Shown: positions 31,732-39,513 of the stretch, piece after piece
Layout of the letters: each line of letters begins with the position of its first letter
Position numbering within the stretch: position 1 is the stretch's first letter
Assembly: GCF_000741705.1 (NCBI RefSeq)
Contig: NZ_JGZI01000010.1
Coordinates: forward strand, 62,001-126,000
Reading direction: 5' to 3'
Source of the DNA: Bifidobacterium psychraerophilum
GTDB taxonomy: Bacteria > Actinomycetota > Actinomycetes > Actinomycetales > Bifidobacteriaceae
Length of the DNA: 64,000 nt
The notes under the pieces: model-generated
What the model was told of the DNA's origin: nothing
Database searches by the model: none
What the model saw: the letters and a program-made list of their open reading frames with translations, nothing else
Program-made: the position numbers and the translations under genes

Positions 31732-33909
31732 TCACAGCAGTCGGCCTATCTGGAATATCACGATGGCCAGCACATATGCGACCACGAGTCCCATCGCCAC
31801 GGATTGCATGGCGGTTTTCCCGCCGAACTGGCGTTTCATCTCCGCGACGGTGGCGAGACAAGGCGTGTAGGCAAGCACGAACACCATGAAGGCCGCGGCT
31901 GCCGCGGAAGCATGGCCTCCGCTGGAGCGTTCGAAGCTGCCGCGCACCGCTTTGCCGAGAGAACCCCTTCCCTGGGCGGCTTCAGAAGCGTTGCCCGAGT
32001 CGTCGATCGCATAGCTTTGGGCCATCGAACCCACAACGACCTCTTTGGCGACGAAACCGGTGATCAGCGCGGCTGATGCATGAAGGTCGTTGAAGCCTGC
32101 CGGTTCGAAGATGACGGCCGACTTCTCAGCCACCACGCCGTAGAGCGAATGCTCGACCGCATCCACATGTCCGAAGCTGTTGGTGCCGGCCGCGCCCGCG
32201 GTGACCGGTATGGCGGCCAGAAACCACATGATGATGGTCATCGAGATGATGATCGAGCTCGCACCGGTGATGAAGGCCCACAGACGCAAGGCCACCGATT
32301 TCACCAGACGGAGAAGCTTGGGCAATTGATATGCGGGGAGCTCCATCGCGAAAGGCTGGGTATGCAGGTCGTTGAACTGCGTCTTCCTCAGGGCGAATCC
32401 CACCGCCAGGATGATCACGATCGAAGCGACATACATGAGGAAGATCGCGAGACCCGCATAGCGGTCGAAGAAGGCATACGCCAAAACGATGTAGACACTG
32501 AGACGCGCCGAGCATGAGGTGAAGGGTATCAGCAGTCCGGTCAGCAGTCGTTGCCGGGAATCGGGCAGGGTGCGCGTGGATGCCAAAGCGGGCAGATTGC
32601 AGCCGAAGCCCACGACCAGCGGCAGGAAGGCGCGTCCATCAAGGCCGATCACCCTCATGGCCTTGTCCATGACGAAGGCCGCACGGGCCAGGTATCCAGA
32701 GTCCTCAAGCATCGAGAGGATGAGGAACATGATCCCCATAGGGGGCACGAAGGTCAGCACCGTGATCGCACCGCCCAGCACACCGTCGATCAGCAGCGCA
32801 TGGAACCAACCGTCCAGTGACCCACTGCCGGCCAGTGTGGTGAACACCGCATCGATACCGGAGGTCATCCACTGCCTGAAGGTGACATCGAAGAAGTCGA
32901 TGAAGGGGCTGGCCAAGGTTGTGATCGATTCGAACACCAGATACATGACCGCCAGGAACACCACGATTCCCGAAATCGGATGGAGGAGCACCCGGTCTAT
33001 CCTGTCGGAAAGCGTCACCGCGGCCGCAGCGGGATGGCTCCCATCCAGGGCCCGGACCTTTCCGGCGACCCAGTCGAAACGCTCGTCGGCCGTGGACTTG
33101 ATCCATTGCGATACCTCACGCTGTGAGGCCTGCCTTCCCGGGGCCGGGGTGCTGAGCATCTGATCGCCGGCGGTGAATGGCGAAGAGCCCCGCTCCGAGG
33201 TCGTCGATGCCGCAAGAGCCGAGTCGATGGCCTGCAGCAGCTCCTCCTTGCCTGCCGAGGTCCTGCCGTCCACCTGCACGAAGGTCAGTTCGGGAATCAG
33301 CGTGCGCAATCCTTCGAGCGTCACGGATGAGCCTTGGCGAAGGGCGAGATCGAGCATGGTGACGGCCACCACCAGGGGGCGTCCCAGGTCGATGAGCTGA
33401 CTCAACAGGTAGAGGGATCTCGATGGGGAGGTCGCATTGATCACGGCGACGATCACATCGGGAAGGGGGTTGCCGGCCCGGCCCATCGCCGCCTCGGAGG
33501 ATACCTGCTCATCAGGGCTGATCGCATCCAAGGATGTCGTACCCGGAGTATCGGTGAAGGTCCACTGCTCATCGTGATGGTCGAGATTGCCGGATTCGAT
33601 GAGCACAGTGGTGCCCGGTGCATTCATGACCTTTGCGTTGCTGCCCAGCACGGCGTTGAAGAGGGTTGATTTTCCAACATTCGGATTCCCCATGAAGACG
33701 ATGTTGCTATGCTTCCCATCCGCCTCGCGAGGGGATTCGTGCGAGGTCGGCAACAGGGCCGCGAGGCCCCGATGGTGGTGATGCCCGGATGTGCCGCAGT
33801 GGGAGCAGCCGGGTGCCGCCGCATCGCAGTTGGGGCACGCTGCGGGTGCGCTCAGGTCATCCGCGCTCTGATCCGCTGCATGACGATCCTGGATACCTGG
33901 CATTGGCAT
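31732..33909 (-). CDS. feoB: Ferrous iron transporter FeoB with N-terminal metal-binding extension
   Basis: FeoB (725 residues) imports Fe(II), with a cytoplasmic G-domain and a membrane domain. G1 is GNPNVGKST (about 74-82) and G3 is DTPGTTSLD. The membrane part has the gate motifs FGCNLPAL and FTSCSARLSVY. G4 reads VTMLD where FeoB normally has N-x-x-D, so the nucleotide contact is altered. Before the G-domain is a ~70-residue extension with CPNC, CSHC and four His (CGTSGHHHH), a likely metal-binding tail. GAGGG lies 7 nt before the ATG. It follows feoA on the minus strand. Confidence 0.95.
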   Translation of the reverse strand: MPMPGIQDRHAADQSADDLSAPAACPNCDAAAPGCSHCGTSGHHHHRGLAALLPTSHESPREADGKHSNIVFMGNPNVGKSTLFNAVLGSNAKVMNAPGTTVLIESGNLDHHDEQWTFTDTPGTTSLDAISPDEQVSSEAAMGRAGNPLPDVIVAVINATSPSRSLYLLSQLIDLGRPLVVAVTMLDLALRQGSSVTLEGLRTLIPELTFVQVDGRTSAGKEELLQAIDSALAASTTSERGSSPFTAGDQMLSTPAPGRQASQREVSQWIKSTADERFDWVAGKVRALDGSHPAAAAVTLSDRIDRVLLHPISGIVVFLAVMYLVFESITTLASPFIDFFDVTFRQWMTSGIDAVFTTLAGSGSLDGWFHALLIDGVLGGAITVLTFVPPMGIMFLILSMLEDSGYLARAAFVMDKAMRVIGLDGRAFLPLVVGFGCNLPALASTRTLPDSRQRLLTGLLIPFTSCSARLSVYIVLAYAFFDRYAGLAIFLMYVASIVIILAVGFALRKTQFNDLHTQPFAMELPAYQLPKLLRLVKSVALRLWAFITGASSIIISMTIIMWFLAAIPVTAGAAGTNSFGHVDAVEHSLYGVVAEKSAVIFEPAGFNDLHASAALITGFVAKEVVVGSMAQSYAIDDSGNASEAAQGRGSLGKAVRGSFERSSGGHASAAAAAFMVFVLAYTPCLATVAEMKRQFGGKTAMQSVAMGLVVAYVLAIVIFQIGRLL

Positions 33910-34050
33910 GATGTTTCCCTCAAGTTCTTATGGTCGCACTGTTCGTATGCTGCAATCGCAGTAGGCTCCATGGGCCGGGACCAGGGCCGTGGGCCGGGTC
34001 GGACATGACCGTTCAAGCCCTGGCAGCGTGGGGCATACGCGTGCATTCGG

Positions 34051-34278
34051 TCAACTGGGACGGACCAGTATGCGTCTGGCCGTTGAGCCGTCCACAGCGA
34101 TGCGCTCGGATCCATGTGAGATCACGCAGCCGCCGAAATTGGCCTTCTGAATGACGGTGATCCGTTCGTGCTCGCGAAAGCCAAGCTCTCTGAGACGGAA
34201 ACGGTACTGCTCCGCAAGGTCAATTGCGCAGATCTCTATTTCCATACCGAGTGGGCATGTGCGCAATGATTGGGTCAT
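34051..34278 (-). CDS. feoA: FeoA, SH3-like iron transport partner
   Basis: FeoA has 75 residues, the normal size for this cytosolic SH3-like partner of FeoB. The core reads YRFRLRELGFREHERITVIQKANFGGCVISHGSERIAVDGSTARRILV, of which RLRELG and the final IAVDGSTARRILV are diagnostic. I chose the ATG at 34278, with AAGG about 8 nt upstream, rather than the open frame to 34308. A gap of 141 bases separates it from feoB, which may hold a second ribosome-binding region or a promoter. It follows the EF-Tu-domain-like gene by 40 bases. Confidence 0.9.
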   Translation of the reverse strand: MTQSLRTCPLGMEIEICAIDLAEQYRFRLRELGFREHERITVIQKANFGGCVISHGSERIAVDGSTARRILVRPS

Positions 34279-34318
34279 GATTTCGACCTTAGTGGTGTGC
34301 GGCGGCATTTGTAAAGGG

Positions 34319-34741
34319 TCATGTTTCCGGTGTGGTCCTCGCCGCTAGCGTCCGCATCCTGTTCCCGCGCAAGGCCTGTGTATCCAATACGAAGCCCGAG
34401 GCGCTTCGCGAGTAGGGAAGATCCTCGGACCGTACCCCCTGCAGCATGATTCCGGCCTTATCCCCGGCGACGACCATCTGGGATTTGCGATGACGGGATT
34501 CGATCGCCTTGATCGCCCCTGATATCGCGAGGTCCGTGGAGGGCTCGGCATCAAGTGTGAGCACATCACCGACACGCAGCATCCCACTCTCCACGGCTCC
34601 GGTGAATACAGGACCCCGGCCGGTGATCACAAAGACGTCTTCGATGACGAAGACACCGTCGCCTTCCATCGGCTGGGAATGCCACGGTGTCTGTTCGTTG
34701 TCCTGACCGCCTGTGCGGCGCAAACGTGAAAAAATACCCAT
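34319..34741 (-). CDS. Small protein with an EF-Tu domain 2-like beta-barrel
   Basis: The protein of 140 residues begins MGIFSRLRRTGGQDN, then shows the translational GTPase domain 2 pattern: FVIEDVFVITGRGPVFTGAVESGMLRVGDVLTL, IKAIESRHRKSQMVVAGDKAGIMLQGV (compare EF-Tu VGRGTVVTGRVERG and GDNVGLLLRGI). There is no GTPase domain, so it cannot be a translation factor by itself. It sits 40 bases upstream of feoA, on the same strand. TAAGG is 8 nt upstream of the ATG. A role in the feo system or in metal stress is a guess from position only. Confidence 0.7.
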   Translation of the reverse strand: MGIFSRLRRTGGQDNEQTPWHSQPMEGDGVFVIEDVFVITGRGPVFTGAVESGMLRVGDVLTLDAEPSTDLAISGAIKAIESRHRKSQMVVAGDKAGIMLQGVRSEDLPYSRSASGFVLDTQALRGNRMRTLAARTTPET

Positions 34742-34758
34742 GAGCTTAACCTTAGGGG

Positions 34759-35463
34759 TTATTGCGGGTTGCGTTCCACCACGAGATCCGCAACCGTGAG
34801 ATTGGCCTTGCTGAGCGTGCTGTCCAGCAGCACCTGCGCGAGTTCCTGTGGTTTCATGAAGCCGTGCTGCTTCGTCTCATCCACGTAGTCCCTGCTCTCG
34901 GTGTAGAAATCGGTATCGATGCCACCCGGATAGAAGCCCACGATTTTCACGCTGCTGCCTTTGTACGCAGCTTTCAGGCTTTCGGTGTATCCGCGTTCGC
35001 CCCATTTCGCGGCGCAATACACGGATTCATGCGGATTGCCGCGTAGCGCGGCGGAAGACATCACGTTGATGATCTTGCTTTCCCGCTCACCGCTTGCCTT
35101 CAATACCGCAGTGCTCCACGCGATCATCGCGCGCAGACCGGTCAAACAGCGTTCAACATCGGCCGCTGTGTAGGCTGTGGGGGCTTTGAAGGAGGGTTGT
35201 CCCGCATTGTTGACCAGCAGGGAGATATGTCCGAGCTGCGAGATTTCGCCGATGCATGATGCGATGAACGCTTCATCGGACGCATCACCGACATAGCCGT
35301 AATACCGGGGTCCCATCGTGGTTTGCAGCGCAGCCATCTTCGCGGCATCGAAATCGATATTGCACACGGTGTACTGCCGCTCGATAAGCTGTTGCACGAT
35401 CGCATGACCGAGACCTGACGCTCCGCCGGTCACAATGGCTAGGGGGGATGGATGTTGGGCCAT
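34759..35463 (-). CDS. Short-chain dehydrogenase/reductase
   Basis: The protein of 234 residues has the classical SDR motifs: TGGASGLG nucleotide loop (about 12-19), NNAG (about 84-87), catalytic Ser in MSSAALRG, and YCAAK (Tyr-x3-Lys). It should be an NAD(P)H-dependent oxidoreductase of unknown substrate. GGAG precedes the ATG. It ends only 17 bases before the EF-Tu-domain-like gene, so transcription may run from here into feoAB. The TetR gene lies about 200 bases upstream in the same direction. Confidence 0.88.
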   Translation of the reverse strand: MAQHPSPLAIVTGGASGLGHAIVQQLIERQYTVCNIDFDAAKMAALQTTMGPRYYGYVGDASDEAFIASCIGEISQLGHISLLVNNAGQPSFKAPTAYTAADVERCLTGLRAMIAWSTAVLKASGERESKIINVMSSAALRGNPHESVYCAAKWGERGYTESLKAAYKGSSVKIVGFYPGGIDTDFYTESRDYVDETKQHGFMKPQELAQVLLDSTLSKANLTVADLVVERNPQ

Positions 35464-35661
35464 GATTCGTCTCCATAGTCTGTGTGTCTGCTTCAGGGCA
35501 ACTATACTGCCAAAGCCCTTTCCGGCGGCATCGCCGGTATCCCTCCATCCCGGCCACCGCAGGTCTCGGATTTGGCGGTGGCCGGGATACGGTCGCGTCC
35601 TGGCGTCAATGCCTGATCGTGTGCGGAAGACCGGGGTTGTCGGCGGACGGTGGAAGGAGCG

Positions 35662-36312
35662 TCATTGTTCTTCCTGGGTGTTGCCTTTCAAAGAGACGTT
35701 GAGCATGCTGAATGCCTCAGTGGCCACCGCCTCCATGTCGACGCTGTTGTCGAGAAGCCACTGAATCTGTAATCCATCCAACAGTGCCTGGATGATCCGC
35801 GCGACATGCTCCGGTGATGCCGACAGACTGTTTCCGTGGAGCTGCGAATACCGTTCCACAAGATGGCCCACGAACTTGCGTTCGAAAGAGCCCCGTTCGG
35901 TGAAATAGGCGTGCGCAGGGTTACCGGGGTCCGAGGCCTTGACGGACATATGCGCATACAATTCCACCAGGCCTGGCGTCATCATATTCTTCTTCGTGAG
36001 GTCGGATACGATTTTCACCGGATCCCAATCCTCGTCGATGATGGTGTCGAGTATTTCGGTACTTGGAACGGGGGCGCCGCTGAAGGTGTCCACATCCTGC
36101 ATATCCCGTTCTCGCAGGACTTCGACGAGAAGATCATCCAGGGAATGGAAATAGTGAAGCACTCCTGCCTCGGATATGCCGACCGCCTGCGATATTTTCG
36201 CCAGAGTCGTGTGGTTGAAACCATCCTCGGCGATAATGTGCAGCGCCGAATCGAGTATCTCTTTACGTTTGGCGATACCTTTGGGATAGGAACCACGACT
36301 ACCTTTTGACAT
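35662..36312 (-). CDS. TetR-family transcriptional regulator
   Basis: The protein of 216 residues has an N-terminal TetR helix-turn-helix (AKRKEILDSALHIIAEDGFNHTTLAKISQAVGISEAGVLHYFHSLDDLL, about 15-62) and an all-helical effector domain. AAAGGAG precedes the ATG. An inverted repeat ACGCTC-7-GAGCGT sits 36-54 bases upstream of the start and may be its operator. Likely targets are itself and the SDR gene downstream. Confidence 0.88.
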   Translation of the reverse strand: MSKGSRGSYPKGIAKRKEILDSALHIIAEDGFNHTTLAKISQAVGISEAGVLHYFHSLDDLLVEVLRERDMQDVDTFSGAPVPSTEILDTIIDEDWDPVKIVSDLTKKNMMTPGLVELYAHMSVKASDPGNPAHAYFTERGSFERKFVGHLVERYSQLHGNSLSASPEHVARIIQALLDGLQIQWLLDNSVDMEAVATEAFSMLNVSLKGNTQEEQ

Positions 36313-36796
36313 TTCGCTCCTTTCTTAATCATGTGGAATGCGATGCGACGCTCGAACCTTGAGCGTGTGCTGAGCTATCAAATAGTAATCCCAGAAGAGG
36401 AAACATCAGGGAAACAACATCCGGATTGCTGAATACCGTGAGATATTCATGGTGATGAAACGTTCAGCGTTGCGTTGCCGGCCCCGGCCGGGACCGCCTG
36501 AAGACCTTTCCAGACTCGGATTCCAACGGTGTATTCGGTTGTGGCGGCACAACGTCGTGCGTCGTGCATGCATTCAGTTTCGGCTCTCCGCAGGGACGAT
36601 TGCAAGTCGTTCAGGTATCGGCGAAAGCATCGCTCCGCACCTGTCCGCACCACGCGGGACACGAAGCGCGCTGTGGACGAAGGGGACTTTCGACCACACG
36701 AGGATTCCTCGCAAGCTTCTGGTGTGAAGCCGATGGAATATGGCCGGTACATGGCGTTGCCGCTTGAAGGCGCCGCTGCATCAGGAAGGCACTCAT
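36313..36796. other. Intergenic interval of about 480 bases
   Basis: It separates the divergent TetR and M23 peptidase genes. The left end holds the inverted repeat listed next. The middle has no convincing reading frame, repeat or RNA pattern that I recognise. Confidence 0.4.
36348..36366. promoter_or_regulatory. Candidate TetR operator
   Basis: ACGCTCGAACCTTGAGCGT has 6-bp inverted arms around a 7-base centre, in the promoter position of the TetR gene. Confidence 0.35.
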
Positions 36797-37552
36797 ATGA
36801 ACGATCTGCATGGCAAACGGCATCGTCAGCGTTTCTGGCTCAACAGGAAGGCATGGGCCGCCAAGCGCTCGCTCAATGCGGTATCCGCCTGTTGTCTGGT
36901 GGTGGCGGCGATATGGACCTGCATGTTCCTGCCGTTTGTGTTCCACGGTGCTTCCCGGACGATGCCGCGAACGCCATACCTCCGGTGTCCCGACGCCGCT
37001 GTGGACATTGCTCGCGGATTCACTCCTGATCCGGGCATCCCCGCAGCATCACCCTCTCCGCCATCCGGGCCCGCACAGGATGGGCTCCTCTTCCATACGA
37101 GTGCCGTACGGTCACCGCTGCTGCAGGCGGCGGGTGAAAGGGGATGCCGTGCACGGCTGCTCTGGCCCGTGAAGCATCCCAAGATGCTCAGGGCCTTCGA
37201 TCCTCCCGAGCAACCCTGGCTTGCAGGTCATCGAGGCGTCGATCTGGGTATTGAGATGGGGGAGCAGCTATTCGCCCCGGCATCGGGAACGATCGCCTTC
37301 TCGGGCAAAGTGGCGGGAAAGGATGTGGTCACCCTGTTGTGTGAGCCGTGGCTGCTCAGTTTCGAACCCGCTGTCAGCGACCTTGCGGTAGGCAGTGCGG
37401 TGGAGCGCTCCACAGGCTTCGCGGTGGCCGTGGGATCCTCCGATCACTGTGGGGATGAGTGTCTGCATTGGGGTGTGCGCGACGCCGCCGGGAACTACAG
37501 AAACCCCGAATCCTTGGCCGGAAGCAGCAGAATTGTTCTCAAAGCGGCGTGA
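36797..37552 (+). CDS. M23-family peptidase (secreted or membrane-anchored)
   Basis: This protein of 251 residues has one N-terminal hydrophobic segment (about 26-50, LNAVSACCLVVAAIWTCMFLPF), a Pro-rich linker and a C-terminal LytM/M23 domain: GHRGVDLGIEMGEQLFAPASGTIAFSGKVAGKDVV (zinc-binding His and Asp) and a final CLHWGVRD. In the classical HxH motif the first His would be where Cys is here; related actinobacterial sequences share the CLHWG form, so activity is uncertain. It should act on peptidoglycan outside the membrane. AGGAAGG is upstream of the ATG. Confidence 0.8.
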   Translation: MNDLHGKRHRQRFWLNRKAWAAKRSLNAVSACCLVVAAIWTCMFLPFVFHGASRTMPRTPYLRCPDAAVDIARGFTPDPGIPAASPSPPSGPAQDGLLFHTSAVRSPLLQAAGERGCRARLLWPVKHPKMLRAFDPPEQPWLAGHRGVDLGIEMGEQLFAPASGTIAFSGKVAGKDVVTLLCEPWLLSFEPAVSDLAVGSAVERSTGFAVAVGSSDHCGDECLHWGVRDAAGNYRNPESLAGSSRIVLKAA

Positions 37553-37580
37553 CCGAGACCAACATGCTGCCTGGGCATTG

Positions 37581-37596
37581 TAGAATTCAATTGAAT
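37581..37596 (+). promoter_or_regulatory. Promoter -10 and palindrome before the acyl-CoA ligase gene
   Basis: A TAGAAT -10-like box (37581-37586) overlaps the perfect 12-bp palindrome ATTCAATTGAAT (37585-37596), 21 bases before the start codon. A fatty-acid-type repressor could act here; this is only inferred from the neighbouring gene. Confidence 0.35.
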
Positions 37597-37617
37597 CCGC
37601 ATGAGACAAGGGGCACC

Positions 37618-39435
37618 ATGTTCAAGGAATATTCTCGTCCGCTAAACCAGGCGATCGAAGACGACCGCAACATTTTTTCGGTTCTGCAGGAGCGGGCGGA
37701 CCGCGCTCCGGACGATACGCTCATTGAATACAAGACCTTGAGGAACGGTTGGGGAGCCTTCACCGCGCTGGAATTCCGTAATACGGTGGTGGCTTTGGCG
37801 AAGGGGCTGATCGCCCGGGGAATCATGCCGGGGGACTCCGTCTCGATCATCTCCCACACCCGGTGGGAATGGACCGCCCTCGATATGGCGATCATGTCCA
37901 TCGGCGCCCTGACGGTTCCGGTGTATGAAACGAATTCCTCCGCCCAGGTCCGCATGATCTTCAACGATGCCAAGGTGACGATGGCCTTTGCCGAAACCGA
38001 CGAGCAACGGGATAAGATCGAGTCGGTGCGGGACCAGTGCGCGTACCTCAACGATGTCTACGTGATCGATCTCGGAGCCCTCGATGCGCTCACAGCGTAT
38101 GGCCGTGGGGTCAGTGACGAGGAGTTCATGGAGCGCGAGCAGGGCGTCAAGGGATCGGATCTGGCAACGATCGTATATACATCGGGTTCGACCGGAACGC
38201 CCAAGGGCATCGAGCTGTCCCACAGCAATTTTGTTTTCGTCACCCATTCGGGTGTGCAGACCATGCCCGACATCAGCCTGAAGCCGAACCGGAGATTGCT
38301 GCTTTTCCTGCCCCTGGCGCACGTTTTCGCGCGGTATATGCAGTTCTTCTGTTTCGCGGGCAACATCACCCTGGGCCTGTCCAGCAACCTCAAGACGATT
38401 CTGGCGGATTTCCATGCCTTCAAGCCCACATTCATACTTGCGGTGCCCCGTATCTTCGAGAAGATCTTCAATGCGTCCTCACAGCGTGCAGGCAAGGGCG
38501 TCAAGGGGCGCATCTTCCTTCAAGCGGCGAAGACGGCCCGCGAATGGTCGGTGTATCAGCAGGAGGGCAAGCACATGCCCCTGTCCTTCCGTCTCAGGCA
38601 CGCCTTCTACGACAAGCTGATTTACAGCAGCATCATGGAGGTCTTCGGCGGCAGCGTCGAATATGCGATTTCCGGAGGGGCCCCGCTCGATACGTCGATC
38701 GCGCATTTCTTCAACGGTGTCGGACTGCCCCTGCTTGAAGGCTATGGCATGACGGAAACCAGCGCTCCGGCAACGGTGAACCCCACGGTCGGCTACAAGA
38801 TCGGCACCATCGGCAAGCCGCTCGAGGGTATGAGCGTCGGCATCGATGAGGACGGGGAACTGTGCATCAAGGGCGCCAGTGTATGCGTCGGGTACCACAA
38901 CCATCCGGAGATCACCCACAGCCAGATCACGGACGGATGGTTGCACACGGGTGATCTGGGTGCCATCGACGATGACGGCTTCGTGTCCATTACAGGGCGG
39001 AAAAAGGACCTCATCATCACCGCGGGTGGAAAGAACGTTTCCCCAAGCGTGCTTGAGGCATCCGTGATGACTTCTCCGGTTATCGGGCAGTGCCTGGTCA
39101 TCGGAGACCGTAAACCCTTCATCGCGGCGCTTGTCGCCTTGGATCTGGCCGAAACGAATGCATGGCTGAAGGCTCAGGGCGCCGAAACGGTCGCCAGCCT
39201 TGAAGAGGCCCGCGAGAATCCGATCGTCAGAACGGAAGTCGAGCGTGCGGTCGATAACGCCAATGATCTGGTGTCAAGAGCCGAATCGATACGCAAGTTC
39301 GAGATCCTCTCCGATGATTTCACCGAAGAGAACGGGATGATCACCCCCAGTCTGAAGACGAGGCGCGAGGCCATCATCGCCAAGTACCGCGTGCTGATCG
39401 ACACCGTGATCTACACGCCAAGGAACAGATCCTGA
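37618..39435 (+). CDS. Long-chain fatty acid-CoA ligase (AMP-binding)
   Basis: The protein of 605 residues is an ANL-superfamily acyl-CoA ligase, which activates long-chain fatty acids. The AMP/ATP motif reads YTSGSTGTPKGIELSH (about 186-201), and [27 protein letters not shown] and the hinge [17 protein letters not shown] are all present. It resembles FadD15-type actinobacterial enzymes. The frame is open from 37459, but the part before 37618 overlaps the M23 gene. AAGGGG precedes the ATG. A second, longer paralogue lies at 44585. Confidence 0.92.
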   Translation: MFKEYSRPLNQAIEDDRNIFSVLQERADRAPDDTLIEYKTLRNGWGAFTALEFRNTVVALAKGLIARGIMPGDSVSIISHTRWEWTALDMAIMSIGALTVPVYETNSSAQVRMIFNDAKVTMAFAETDEQRDKIESVRDQCAYLNDVYVIDLGALDALTAYGRGVSDEEFMEREQGVKGSDLATIVYTSGSTGTPKGIELSHSNFVFVTHSGVQTMPDISLKPNRRLLLFLPLAHVFARYMQFFCFAGNITLGLSSNLKTILADFHAFKPTFILAVPRIFEKIFNASSQRAGKGVKGRIFLQAAKTAREWSVYQQEGKHMPLSFRLRHAFYDKLIYSSIMEVFGGSVEYAISGGAPLDTSIAHFFNGVGLPLLEGYGMTETSAPATVNPTVGYKIGTIGKPLEGMSVGIDEDGELCIKGASVCVGYHNHPEITHSQITDGWLHTGDLGAIDDDGFVSITGRKKDLIITAGGKNVSPSVLEASVMTSPVIGQCLVIGDRKPFIAALVALDLAETNAWLKAQGAETVASLEEARENPIVRTEVERAVDNANDLVSRAESIRKFEILSDDFTEENGMITPSLKTRREAIIAKYRVLIDTVIYTPRNRS

Positions 39436-39448
39436 CCCTCATAGTGCA

Positions 39449-39504
39449 TGAACGGGAATCGGGCCGCTGAATTGGTAGCAATTCAGCGGCCCGATTCCCG
39501 TTCA
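39449..39504. terminator. Very long perfect terminator hairpin between convergent genes
   Basis: A 26-bp perfect stem (39449-39474 with 39479-39504) closes on the tetraloop GTAG. The arm begins TGAACGGGAATCGGGCCGC. It lies between the acyl-CoA ligase and the minus-strand lipoprotein gene and would stop both. Confidence 0.9.
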
Positions 39505-39513
39505 AGGGCTTGT

